DNA of 55,032 bases, from contig NZ_RHHP01000036.1 in NCBI RefSeq assembly GCF_003710815.1, forward strand, positions 1 to 55,032, read 5' to 3'. Of this stretch, positions 42,311 through 50,502 are shown piece by piece. The stretch is from Brevibacillus centrosporus. GTDB taxonomy: Bacteria > Bacillota > Bacilli > Brevibacillales > Brevibacillaceae. A program made the translations under genes and the position numbers. Each line of letters opens with the position of its first letter. Within the stretch, counting starts at the first letter, position 1. The notes under the pieces were generated by a model. The model ran no database searches and was not told the origin of the DNA. It was given only the letters and a program-made list of their open reading frames with translations.

Positions 42311-43429
42311 GTGAAAATTACATCGATTACCGTCTCAGGCATCAAGCTTCCCCTGATTCGGCCCTTTATCGTGGCTTACGAAACGTACTACGACATGCCC
42401 ACACTGCTGGTCAAGGTGGAGACAGATACAGGGATCACTGGGTACGGAGAAGCGACTCCCGACCAGCATGTGACGGGAGAGACCTGGGAGAGCACGTACA
42501 GCACACTCGTTCATCATCTGGCACCGCTCGTGATCGGGGAAGACCCGTTTGCAATCGAGCATCTTCACGAGAAAATGGCGGAGACGATTTACGGTTCTCC
42601 CTCCGCCAAAGCAGCGATCGATCTAGCCTGCTATGACATCATGGGCAAAGCGACTGGTCAGCCTGTCTACAACCTCATCGGAGGGCGCTATCACGAAGTC
42701 ATGGCTGTCCCGTTTGTCGTCAGCATTTTGGAGCCGCAGGTCATGGCACAGCAGGCTGCAGAGGCACTCAAAGACGGATACTGCACGATCAAGATCAAAG
42801 TTGGAACAAATCCAGCCGTTGACGTGGAAAGAATCAAGGCGGTGCGAAAAGCGATTGGGGACAAAGTACAGCTGCGGGTCGACGCCAATCAGGGGTGGAG
42901 AAACAAGGCGCTGAGCATGTGGGTGCTAGAGCAGGTAAAGGACTGCAATATCGACTGGATCGAACAGCCGGTGGTCGCGGATGACATAACAGCGCTGGCT
43001 GAGATTCGCCGCCAGATTCACATCCCGGTGATGATTGATGAAGGCGTGCACGGAGACCGCGAAATGCGAGAAACGATCGTCAAGCAGGCTGCTGACAAGC
43101 TGAACATCAAGCTGATGAAATGCGGGGGCATCTATCCCGCACTGAAGCTGGTTGCCCAGGCCGAAATGGTCGGCATGGAATGTCAGGTCGGATCGATGGT
43201 CGAATCCGCCGTCGCCAGCGCGGCAGGCGCCCATTTGTCTGCGGCGAAAAAGGCGATTATTTCCAACGAGCTGGTCGGACCTTTCATGTTCGCACGGGAT
43301 GTAGCTGAGTTCCCATATGAGAAGAAAACGATCAGGCTGACAGATCGACCGGGCCTGGGACTCGACGTCAACGAGCAGACCATCGCGGAACTGACGCAGA
43401 TGTCCGCTGTCATTTCCGGGGAAAAGTAG
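42311..43429 (+). CDS. Enolase-superfamily (MR/MLE) racemase/epimerase, dipeptide-epimerase-like
   Basis: The 372-residue protein (GTG start) has an alpha+beta capping domain and a TIM barrel. The catalytic set is IKIKVG (KxK, about 158-163), metal ligands in VDANQGW (about D192), WIEQP (E218-like) and VMIDEG (D/E near 243), and the second-side lysine in NIKLMKCGG (about 268). It abstracts an alpha-proton next to a carboxylate. L-Ala-D/L-Glu epimerase is a common annotation for this layout, but the DxD pair near the end of the barrel that binds the dipeptide amino group is not obvious here (NELVGPFMFARD). Other acid racemases or muconate cycloisomerases remain possible. Confidence 0.8.
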   Translation: MKITSITVSGIKLPLIRPFIVAYETYYDMPTLLVKVETDTGITGYGEATPDQHVTGETWESTYSTLVHHLAPLVIGEDPFAIEHLHEKMAETIYGSPSAKAAIDLACYDIMGKATGQPVYNLIGGRYHEVMAVPFVVSILEPQVMAQQAAEALKDGYCTIKIKVGTNPAVDVERIKAVRKAIGDKVQLRVDANQGWRNKALSMWVLEQVKDCNIDWIEQPVVADDITALAEIRRQIHIPVMIDEGVHGDREMRETIVKQAADKLNIKLMKCGGIYPALKLVAQAEMVGMECQVGSMVESAVASAAGAHLSAAKKAIISNELVGPFMFARDVAEFPYEKKTIRLTDRPGLGLDVNEQTIAELTQMSAVISGEK

Positions 43430-43440
43430 AAGAGAAGGAG

Positions 43441-43475
43441 AAAGAGCGCGGGATCTGAGCCCTGCGCTCTTTTTG
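43441..43475 (+). terminator. Rho-independent terminator
   Basis: AAAGAGCGC with GGG pairs with CCC and GCGCTCTTT (one bulged base) and ends in a T-run. It closes the YfcC-enolase operon. Confidence 0.82.
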
Positions 43476-43526
43476 TGATTGGGGGCATGGATCCGCTGCC
43501 TTTTTTATGCCTACTAGAATACGCAA

Positions 43527-44435
43527 TCATTTCAGGTATGCTTTGAGTTGGTCATTCATCCAATCAAGTGCTTCTTCACGCAAGCTATACGAAACCACGC
43601 TTGAACCAAGAACATGACCTCGAATCAGACCGGCAGAGCGTAGATTCAATGTATGCTCATAGATCGTGCTTTTGGCCATCTGCATATGATTCACAATTTC
43701 CATGTAGCTTTTGGGTCCGGACTTCAGATAGTGCAGAATTTGCAGGCGGGTCTTGTCTGCTAAGCTACGTGTAAGGCGGTATAACGAGGGGGAAGGCAAA
43801 TTATCTTCTATGACAGGTAAATGATCGGAAGAATATTGACAGACGGCAATTCCTCGGTAGCAATGGAGCAACGTAACGGGCTGAGAGTGATATTGCGGGA
43901 TCAGCAGCACACGGTGTGCTTGATCAACCGGTTCAAAATACAGTCCGTTGGTAGCAAGCTCTATTAACTCCACCGGTCCACGTGCTGCTTTCCATTGGAG
44001 CTTCTCGTTTGCATCGGTTATCAACGGATCGACAATCATAGATGATACGGATTGAAAATACTGCTGGTCCCATTCGGAAAGAAAGTAGCTTACTCTGTCT
44101 CTAACAACCCCCAGATCCTCGGGAAAAGTAGAAATCCAAGGAGAAAGCCGCTCAAAGAGTTCCCCTACAGATAAACTCTCCAGCCAAAGTAGAAACTGAG
44201 TCGTCGTTTCTTTTTTGGGACACTGCCAAACTAAAAGTTGCAATTGCCCCCAATCACTCCAATATTCAAGCTCTTTCAATTCGGCTGCAAAGCGCTCCGA
44301 TAATTGTTCAGTTGTGTTCTTTACCCAGTTTGGACCTAATTCCAATCTTTTGTGTGCCTTTGTGCAAAGAAAGGTATAAAAACTGGTAATCAGTTCATTG
44401 GCTGGAGCAAAGGAAACTTCTACCGAATAAGTCAT
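43527..44435 (-). CDS. ArsR-family transcriptional regulator with large N-terminal domain
   Basis: The 302-residue protein has a 200-residue N-terminal domain of unknown fold and a C-terminal ArsR-type winged helix: SLADKTRLQILHYLKSGPKSYMEIVNHMQMAKSTIYEHTLNLRSAGLI is spread over about 223-270. The CxC metal site of classical ArsR is absent, so it likely senses a small organic signal. GAGGAGG precedes the ATG at 44435. It faces the oxidoreductase at 44570. Two 20-bp palindromes of the same sequence class flank its own promoter, one lying over its ribosome binding site, which points to autorepression. Confidence 0.85.
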   Translation of the reverse strand: MTYSVEVSFAPANELITSFYTFLCTKAHKRLELGPNWVKNTTEQLSERFAAELKELEYWSDWGQLQLLVWQCPKKETTTQFLLWLESLSVGELFERLSPWISTFPEDLGVVRDRVSYFLSEWDQQYFQSVSSMIVDPLITDANEKLQWKAARGPVELIELATNGLYFEPVDQAHRVLLIPQYHSQPVTLLHCYRGIAVCQYSSDHLPVIEDNLPSPSLYRLTRSLADKTRLQILHYLKSGPKSYMEIVNHMQMAKSTIYEHTLNLRSAGLIRGHVLGSSVVSYSLREEALDWMNDQLKAYLK

Positions 44436-44436
44436 G

Positions 44437-44456
44437 AGTTCGTTCCTCCTCGAACT
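44437..44456. promoter_or_regulatory. Operator O2 over the regulator's ribosome binding site
   Basis: AGTTCG-N8-CGAACT, 20 bp overall, matching the ends of O1 at 44513. The spacer contains the AGGAGG Shine-Dalgarno of the ArsR-type gene. Binding here would block its transcript start-up or elongation. Confidence 0.68.
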
Positions 44457-44477
44457 TTGAAAAAAAGGAATGACAAA

Positions 44478-44506
44478 ATAGTAGCACTCTCCTATAATCG
44501 AATCAA
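44478..44506 (-). promoter_or_regulatory. Sigma-A promoter of the ArsR-type regulator
   Basis: On the minus strand TTGATT (44506-44501) and TACTAT (44483-44478) are separated by 17 bases. The two operators lie just upstream (O1) and downstream (O2) of this promoter. Confidence 0.7.
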
Positions 44507-44512
44507 GGTTTT

Positions 44513-44532
44513 AGTTCGTTTTGTAACGAACT
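44513..44532. promoter_or_regulatory. Operator O1 between divergent genes
   Basis: AGTTCGTT (44513-44520) and AACGAACT (44525-44532) form a perfect 8-bp palindrome with a four-base spacer. It lies between the regulator and the oxidoreductase and covers the region where the latter's promoter must be. Centre to centre it is 76 bp from O2, close to seven helical turns, so looping is possible. Confidence 0.75.
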
Positions 44533-44569
44533 TAACTATCGGTTCAAAAAACGGAAAGTGGTGTTTTGC

Positions 44570-45616
44570 ATGAAAGCCTTGTTAGTCGATGAAAGAACAT
44601 TAACCTTTTCCAAAGGGGAGTTACCCATCCCTCAAATCGGTCCAGATGAAGTCTTAGTAAAAGTTCATGCAGCGGCTTTGAATCATAGGGACTTGAACAT
44701 GCCGCTTTTTTATAAAAGGATGAGGGAGCAGGATGCGAGCTTTCCTGTGTCCACCTATGCAGTGGGAGCGGATGGCGCAGGTATCGTTGAGTCCATCGGA
44801 TCAAATGTTAGGAGCTGGAGCATCGGGGATCCAGTTATTTGGAGCTCGCTTGCTTATTGTGGTGTTTGTTCAGCATGTTTGCTCGGGCAAAATGTGGCTT
44901 GTTTAAAAGGGAACATCATGGGGAGCACTGGGTTAAATGGGACAGTTGCACAATACGTTGCTGTTCCTGCCAAACTATTAATACCAAAGCCTGAACACTT
45001 GGATGTGAAGGAATCAGCTGCTTTGTCAATGGGACTGGGTACCGCTTGGCGGGCGTTAATTACCCGTGGAGGGCTGCAACCAGGTGAAACCGTCCTGATT
45101 CAAGGAATTGGTGGGGGAGTTGCGTTATTTGCTTTGCAGATCGCTGTTTCTATGGGGGCAAGAGTGATTGTCACTTCGTCGTCAGATGAGAAATTGAAAC
45201 AAGCAATGGCTCTCGGGGCTGCTGCGGGAATCAACTACCAGAGCGAGGATGTCGTGGAACGTGTGATAGACTTAACAAATGGAAATGGGGTGGATCTGGT
45301 CGTAGATGGCGGTGGTTCCAAAACAATGCCTATAGCGATTCAGTCGGTACGGGATTTAGGTAGGGTAGTAAATTATGGATTTGTTACGGGAAGAACCTTT
45401 ACGTTGGACACCTATCATCTGATGATTAGACAAGTATCGCTAGTTGGCACCGCCATGCATACATATTCTGAGTTGGTCTCTGCGGTACGGTTTTTTAGTA
45501 ATGCCAAACTACGTCCTGTCATCTCAAAAGTGTTCTCGCTGGAAGACTCATTGCAAGGGGTGGAGCATCTAGAGAGTGGTTCTCATTTCGGCAAGATTGC
45601 GATTCATATGGATTGA
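44570..45616 (+). CDS. Zinc-type/quinone oxidoreductase-like dehydrogenase (MDR family)
   Basis: From ATG 44570 (GGAAAGTGG upstream) the protein has 348 residues. MDR features: NHRDLN (about 44-49) in place of the zinc Cys motif, VGADGAGIVESIGSNV, a structural-zinc-like CGVCSACLLGQNVAC loop, and the cofactor motif IQGIGGGVALFALQIA (about 178-193). The catalytic zinc Cys is missing, as in quinone oxidoreductases, while the structural zinc set seems kept. It likely reduces an enone or aldehyde with NADPH. It is divergent from the ArsR-type regulator and followed by an isochorismatase-family gene. Confidence 0.85.
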   Translation: MKALLVDERTLTFSKGELPIPQIGPDEVLVKVHAAALNHRDLNMPLFYKRMREQDASFPVSTYAVGADGAGIVESIGSNVRSWSIGDPVIWSSLAYCGVCSACLLGQNVACLKGNIMGSTGLNGTVAQYVAVPAKLLIPKPEHLDVKESAALSMGLGTAWRALITRGGLQPGETVLIQGIGGGVALFALQIAVSMGARVIVTSSSDEKLKQAMALGAAAGINYQSEDVVERVIDLTNGNGVDLVVDGGGSKTMPIAIQSVRDLGRVVNYGFVTGRTFTLDTYHLMIRQVSLVGTAMHTYSELVSAVRFFSNAKLRPVISKVFSLEDSLQGVEHLESGSHFGKIAIHMD

Positions 45617-45662
45617 TCGAAAAATTCCTGAAAATCAAATCAAATCCGGGGGAGAGCGAAAG

Positions 45663-46199
45663 ATGCAAGATCAGCAAACAGCACTGGTTGTGATCGATGC
45701 CCAAGTTGGACCGCTTTTAGGAACCTATAAGAAAGACGAGACCCTGAACATTATCCAAAAAATGATAGGGAAGGCAGAGAGGGAAAATATCCCTATCTTC
45801 TATATCCAACACGAGGGGGAGTCAGGGGGACTGATGGAGAGGGGGACGCCATTTTGGAAGTTTGCTGTGGGTATCATTCCACGCAAAGCAGATATCATTA
45901 TTCACAAGCAGTTTGCAGATGCCTTTTATCAAACTTCATTGAGGAATGATTTGAAGCGACGGGGCGTTTCTACCTTGGTAGTTGTGGGAGTGAGGACCGA
46001 GTATTGTGTCGATTCGACTTGTCGCAGCGCCATAGCGTTAGGCTTTGATGTGACGTTAGTAGAAGACGGCCATACGACCGCTGATGGGGTCATCTCTGCA
46101 GCAAGCATCATTCAACATCATAACCGTACCCTCAGTAACACATTTGCAAAAGAAAGACGCATTGCTGTAACAATGTCCCATAATGTGTTGCTTTGTTAA
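45663..46199 (+). CDS. Isochorismatase-family cysteine hydrolase
   Basis: From ATG 45663, with GGGGGAGAG upstream, the protein has 178 residues. The catalytic triad is visible: Asp in VVIDAQVG (about residue 13), Lys in IHKQFADAF (about 82), and Cys in GVRTEYCVDSTCRSA (about 114). It is a cytoplasmic amidase-like hydrolase of the YcaC/nicotinamidase group; the substrate is unknown. It lies 46 bases after the oxidoreductase, so both likely belong to one operon controlled by the ArsR-type regulator. Confidence 0.87.
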   Translation: MQDQQTALVVIDAQVGPLLGTYKKDETLNIIQKMIGKAERENIPIFYIQHEGESGGLMERGTPFWKFAVGIIPRKADIIIHKQFADAFYQTSLRNDLKRRGVSTLVVVGVRTEYCVDSTCRSAIALGFDVTLVEDGHTTADGVISAASIIQHHNRTLSNTFAKERRIAVTMSHNVLLC

Positions 46200-46343
46200 G
46201 GAACCTCTCAGCTTGCAAGCGGGAATATGCAGGAATTGTAAAAAGTGAATCAATCTTTCGGATGCACAGAGTATAATCGTTACAATGGGTAAAACCGATC
46301 GTGGTACCTGTGCTTTGCAAAGAGTATGGCTGGGGGAGTAGCA

Positions 46344-47168
46344 ATGAAACTGTTCGAATTAAATCTAGAGCAAAGCAAGCTGATGATGATTCAATTTTCC
46401 CCGAAAACAGCGGATCCCAAAATTCATGGTCATGGATCAGATTTTCAGCTAAGCATTCCGCTTATTGGAACTCCTTTCATTCAAATCAATAACCAGGATC
46501 GAAAGTTTCAAGAAAGATGGTGGTGTATTACTTCTCCTGATGAAAAACACTATCATTATTCGAATGAAGCGGGATCGAGGCTATTACTGATCAACTTGAA
46601 AAAGTCATTCTTGGAGAGAGTGTTGGCAGAGCGGCTCGAGCGGACTGTGGAGCGGCTCGAATTTTCACCTTGGGTCGAAGGCTCCGCGGAAGGCTTTAAA
46701 AAAATGGTTACCCGCATGATGAAACATACCCTGGATAGTTCTCTTCATCTAGAAGAGCTACAAGAGTTTGAGTACGAGTTGGCATCTTTACTTTTTTCAC
46801 ACACGAGAGGGACCCATTCCAAGGATTGGAGAATGGAGGCTTCCTATAATGACCACCCCTCTTTGCGAAAAGCCATGGATTATATACACGACGATTTTTC
46901 CAATGAGTTGGATCTAGATACTTTGTCGAACGCTTCTGGAATCAGCAAATATTATTTGATTCGACTGTTTAGAGAGTATGTCGGACAGACGCCTAGCCAA
47001 TACATTGCGGACTATAGACTTCGGCATGCTGAGCAGTTATTGAGAAAAACCTCTTGTGAGGTCACGGACATTGCTTTTGAAGTAGGTTTTGGTAGCTTGA
47101 ACACGTTTGAAAGATTATTTAAAAAGAAGTACGGAATGACCGCGAGCGAATTCAGGAAAAGCGTCTAA
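46344..47168 (+). CDS. AraC-family transcriptional regulator
   Basis: From ATG 46344 (GGGGGAG at 46332-46337) the protein has 274 residues. The N-terminal half is a cupin-like sensor with HGHGSDFQLSIPL and HYHYSNEAGSRLLLI. The C-terminal 100 residues are the AraC double helix-turn-helix (LDTLSNASGISKYYLIRLFREYVGQTPSQYI is split over about 192-222, followed by VTDIAFEVGFGSLNTFERLFKKKYGMTASEFR at about 240-271). A TATAAT at about 46271 may be its -10. It precedes an MFS permease and may control it. Confidence 0.88.
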   Translation: MKLFELNLEQSKLMMIQFSPKTADPKIHGHGSDFQLSIPLIGTPFIQINNQDRKFQERWWCITSPDEKHYHYSNEAGSRLLLINLKKSFLERVLAERLERTVERLEFSPWVEGSAEGFKKMVTRMMKHTLDSSLHLEELQEFEYELASLLFSHTRGTHSKDWRMEASYNDHPSLRKAMDYIHDDFSNELDLDTLSNASGISKYYLIRLFREYVGQTPSQYIADYRLRHAEQLLRKTSCEVTDIAFEVGFGSLNTFERLFKKKYGMTASEFRKSV

Positions 47169-47353
47169 TAGAATCAAATAGCACCCCTAGTCATGAAGCA
47201 TTTTAATGGATGAATCCATCAAAATGCTTTTTTCTTTTCGCATTCAAAAATTGTTATTCTTTCACCTACAATTTCTGGGGAGTCATGTCAAAAATAGTGC
47301 GTTATATTACCCAAAGAATCCAATTTTCCCCGAAGAAAGAGCAGGTGAATGAT

Positions 47354-48571
47354 ATGGCTCGTTTTCATCCAATCGTTTGGTGCATGATATCCGGGACCTT
47401 TTTATCGAGGTCAGCGACATACATGACGATGCCGTTCTTGGCGATATTCCTCTACAAAAGTAAGGGAATCGACGCAGATATAACTGGAGCCATTATTGGT
47501 GTAAGTTTCCTCGTTGGTACCTTTAGTAGCTTCTTGGGAGGTGTTTGGTCAGACAGATACGGACGTTTTCCGGTATTAATCCTATCTTTACTTGGGTGGT
47601 GCCTGACGTTCGCTGGCTATGCATTTGCTGATTCCATCACCAGTTTCTTTCTGATCAGCGCACTAAATGGATTTTTTCGAAATATTTTCGAGCCAACTTC
47701 TAAGGCATTACTTTCAGATATCACCAAACCTGAAGATCAACTGACCGTTTTCAATGCCCGGTATTTTGCTATCAATGCCGGTGCGGCAATTGGACCGATT
47801 GCAGGTGTTTACCTCGGGAGCGCTGAATCAACAGCTCCATTTTTTATTACTAGCAGTGCATATGCCTTGTTTCTGATGTTGGTAATCATACTGAAAGCAA
47901 CGTACCCAATGACTTCCGCAAATGAAGGACAGAAAGCACGAATTGGTTTTCAGCAAGCATTCGGTGTTGTACTTCGTGACAGGGTGTTCCGTTCCTTTTT
48001 GATTGGTACGATGTTCTTAACGGCTGCTTATGCCCATATGGAATCTACACTTGTTCAGTACATGGGAAACGCACCCGGATTTATCAATGGGGTTCAACTG
48101 TTGTCTTATCTGATCACAACCAACACAATCGCAGTCGTGACACTGCAGGTGCCTTTATTGCGATTTGCCCGACGTTTTTCTTCCATGGCTTGTTTGCAGA
48201 TAGGCACTGTATTTTTTGCTGTTTCTTTGGTTGGATTCGGTGTGTTCCATTCACTTATACCGCTCATTCTGTCTATGGTGATGTTCACGATTGGAGAATT
48301 GCTGTGTTTTGTGATGGCAGAAATGGTTATTCAAGAGATTGCACCGGAACATCTTCGAGGGACTTACTTTGGTGCGAGTGGTTTTCAATTTATTGGACAA
48401 AGCATGGGTCCATGGTTTGGCGGAGTGCTTCTTACTCATTTTGGGTTTTCGCAAGGACCGCTTGTTTTTAGTATTTTGATGATCATGACACTGTTGGCGG
48501 TGCCCATGTTTGTAGCTGCACAAAAGGAACAGGTGAAAGTAAAAACAGTTCATGTGAACGGAGGAATCTGA
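47354..48571 (+). CDS. MFS transporter (drug/solute efflux type)
   Basis: From ATG 47354, with AGGTGA at 47343-47348, the protein has 405 residues; in-frame starts at 47285 and 47210 are possible but have badly spaced sites. About 12 membrane segments are seen, and the loop motif GGVWSDRYGRFPVLI follows helix 2. The N-terminal domain carries GPIAGVYLG, an antiporter-like motif near helix 5. The gene ends one base before the aminopeptidase start, so they are cotranslated. An exporter or importer for peptides or amino-acid-like compounds is plausible. Confidence 0.82.
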   Translation: MARFHPIVWCMISGTFLSRSATYMTMPFLAIFLYKSKGIDADITGAIIGVSFLVGTFSSFLGGVWSDRYGRFPVLILSLLGWCLTFAGYAFADSITSFFLISALNGFFRNIFEPTSKALLSDITKPEDQLTVFNARYFAINAGAAIGPIAGVYLGSAESTAPFFITSSAYALFLMLVIILKATYPMTSANEGQKARIGFQQAFGVVLRDRVFRSFLIGTMFLTAAYAHMESTLVQYMGNAPGFINGVQLLSYLITTNTIAVVTLQVPLLRFARRFSSMACLQIGTVFFAVSLVGFGVFHSLIPLILSMVMFTIGELLCFVMAEMVIQEIAPEHLRGTYFGASGFQFIGQSMGPWFGGVLLTHFGFSQGPLVFSILMIMTLLAVPMFVAAQKEQVKVKTVHVNGGI

Positions 48572-48572
48572 C

Positions 48573-49688
48573 ATGTTTCAATCCCGAATAGAACGCCTTG
48601 CGGAAATCATTGTAAATTATTCCATTCAAACACAACCAAATGAAAATGTTCTTATTGAGGCAACAGATATACCGCGCGAGCTTATACAAGCAATTACACG
48701 AGAGGTTCACAAAGTTGGTGGGAATGCATTTATCAACCTTCGGGACAGACAGGTGATGCGTGACTTGCTTATGAACGCTCCGGAAGAACAAATACGTCTA
48801 TGGGGGGAAGCCGACTCTCGTTTCATGAGCATGATGCATGGATATGTTGCCGTGCGGGGAAATAGCAATCTATATGAGTGGTCAGATATACCGACACAAA
48901 AAATGCTTCAATATGAACGACTCTACATCAAACCCGTGCATATCGAGCAGCGGGCAAAACATACGAAATGGGTGGTTGTGCGCTATCCAAATGAAGCAAT
49001 GGCACAGCTTGCAGAAACAAGTACAGAAGCGTTTACACAATTTTTCTTTGATGTCTGTACCATGAATTACGAGAAAATGAATCTTGCTATGGATGCATTG
49101 GTAGAACTGATGAACCAGACAGATCAAGTAAGAATCGTAGGTCCCGGTACTGACCTGCGTTTTTCGATGGATGGAATGCCAGCAATTAAATGTGCGGGTC
49201 AACTAAACTTGCCTGATGGCGAAGTGTATTCTGCACCAGTAAAAGATTCTGTGAATGGCGTAATCACTTTTAACACCCCAACTCCGTATAGTGGGTTTGT
49301 TTTTGAGAAGATTCAGCTGACCTTTGAAAAAGGAGTAATTACGAAAGCTGCTGCCAATGATACTTCACGCTTATGGGAAATCCTTCGGACGGATGAAGGT
49401 TCAAGCTCAATCGGGGAGTTTGCTATTGGCATGAATCCATTTATTAAAAAACCGTTAAAGGACATTTTATTTGATGAGAAAATCGATGGCTCTTTACATG
49501 TAGCCTTAGGAAATTGCTATGATGATGCATACAATGGCAATCATTCCGCCATACATTGGGATATGGTGTTAATTCAACGACCGGAATTCGGAGGAGGAGA
49601 AATCTGGTTTGATGACCGACTGATACGAAAAGACGGTAAATTCGTTGTTCCGGAATTATTTTGCCTAAATCCTGAAGAGTTAAGATAA
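48573..49688 (+). CDS. M29-family aminopeptidase
   Basis: The 371-residue protein is a thermophilic (M29) aminopeptidase by its metal site: LPDGEVYSAP with the bridging Glu (about 215), IGEFAIGMNP with the second Glu (about 282), DDAYNGNHSAIHWDMV with His and Asp ligands (about 312-327). It removes N-terminal residues from peptides with Co or Zn. GGAGG is present just before ATG 48573, which follows the MFS stop by one base. The pairing suggests uptake or export of peptides linked to hydrolysis. Confidence 0.88.
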   Translation: MFQSRIERLAEIIVNYSIQTQPNENVLIEATDIPRELIQAITREVHKVGGNAFINLRDRQVMRDLLMNAPEEQIRLWGEADSRFMSMMHGYVAVRGNSNLYEWSDIPTQKMLQYERLYIKPVHIEQRAKHTKWVVVRYPNEAMAQLAETSTEAFTQFFFDVCTMNYEKMNLAMDALVELMNQTDQVRIVGPGTDLRFSMDGMPAIKCAGQLNLPDGEVYSAPVKDSVNGVITFNTPTPYSGFVFEKIQLTFEKGVITKAAANDTSRLWEILRTDEGSSSIGEFAIGMNPFIKKPLKDILFDEKIDGSLHVALGNCYDDAYNGNHSAIHWDMVLIQRPEFGGGEIWFDDRLIRKDGKFVVPELFCLNPEELR

Positions 49689-49724
49689 GAAGCATGCTCT
49701 CGGAGAAATTTGGAAGGTGATACC

Positions 49725-50309
49725 GTGAAAAAAATGAGTCTAATGCTAACGGGAATTCTAGTTTCAATCTTTTTCTTAGGAGGGACACCTGGTTTTGCAG
49801 ACAGTGTACTAGGAAAAAGCAATATTACTAAGATGGAAACAAAACAACTTGAACCTGAATATGCAATTAATAAACCAATGGGGTTTGGTAATGTTAATCT
49901 TGTTGTAAATATACGATTACCATTTGGAAAAGGCTTCTGTTTGGAGGATAATGGGAAATATGTAGAGATTCCTAACTCAGGAGATACGATCATTACTGAA
50001 ATAACCTCTTTTCTGTATTTAACAGCTTTTGGCTATCCACATGACTTTCTGGTCATTGAGCACGATAAAAAGGACAAATCAATTATATTCGTTAGCGTTT
50101 ATAACTATTTTCAAGGCCAATTAACAAGAATTACTTCCTTTAGAACAGAGCCTGTAAAAGATCCTGAAATTGATGTCCATGTAGCCCATGAAAATGGATT
50201 TAATCTCTATATTAATGAGCACAAAAACCACGAGTTTGTTTCTTCAACCGCTTATGAATTTGATGTGGAGGCAAAAACTTATAAAAAAGTAGGAGTTCTT
50301 TCCAAATAA
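49725..50309 (+). CDS. Secreted hypothetical protein
   Basis: From GTG 49725 (AAGGTGAT upstream) the protein has 194 residues. A signal peptide is evident: lysines, the hydrophobic LMLTGILVSIFFLGG, and a probable cleavage site after GFA (about residue 26). The mature part is rich in Asn, Lys, Tyr and Phe and probably beta-stranded. I recognise no domain. The gene is AT-rich compared with its neighbours and ends in a perfect terminator, so it may be a single-gene acquired unit. Confidence 0.72.
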   Translation: MKKMSLMLTGILVSIFFLGGTPGFADSVLGKSNITKMETKQLEPEYAINKPMGFGNVNLVVNIRLPFGKGFCLEDNGKYVEIPNSGDTIITEITSFLYLTAFGYPHDFLVIEHDKKDKSIIFVSVYNYFQGQLTRITSFRTEPVKDPEIDVHVAHENGFNLYINEHKNHEFVSSTAYEFDVEAKTYKKVGVLSK

Positions 50310-50355
50310 GCCCAGTCATGGTGATGGCTTAAACGGGGAATTTGCAATACAATCT

Positions 50356-50398
50356 TACCCTTACGAGACACTAGAATCTCGTAAGGGTATTTTTTTTG
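50356..50398 (+). terminator. Rho-independent terminator, perfect 13-bp stem
   Basis: TACCCTTACGAGA (50356-50368) pairs without mismatch with TCTCGTAAGGGTA (50377-50389), followed by eight T. Confidence 0.93.
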
Positions 50399-50502
50399 CA
50401 AATCAGTAAGTATCAAATCGAATCAAAGTTAATAAAAATGAGTCAGAGTAAATCATCAACCTTTCCTTTCATGACTGGCTGGTTTTAGAGGAGGAGTTTG
50501 CC

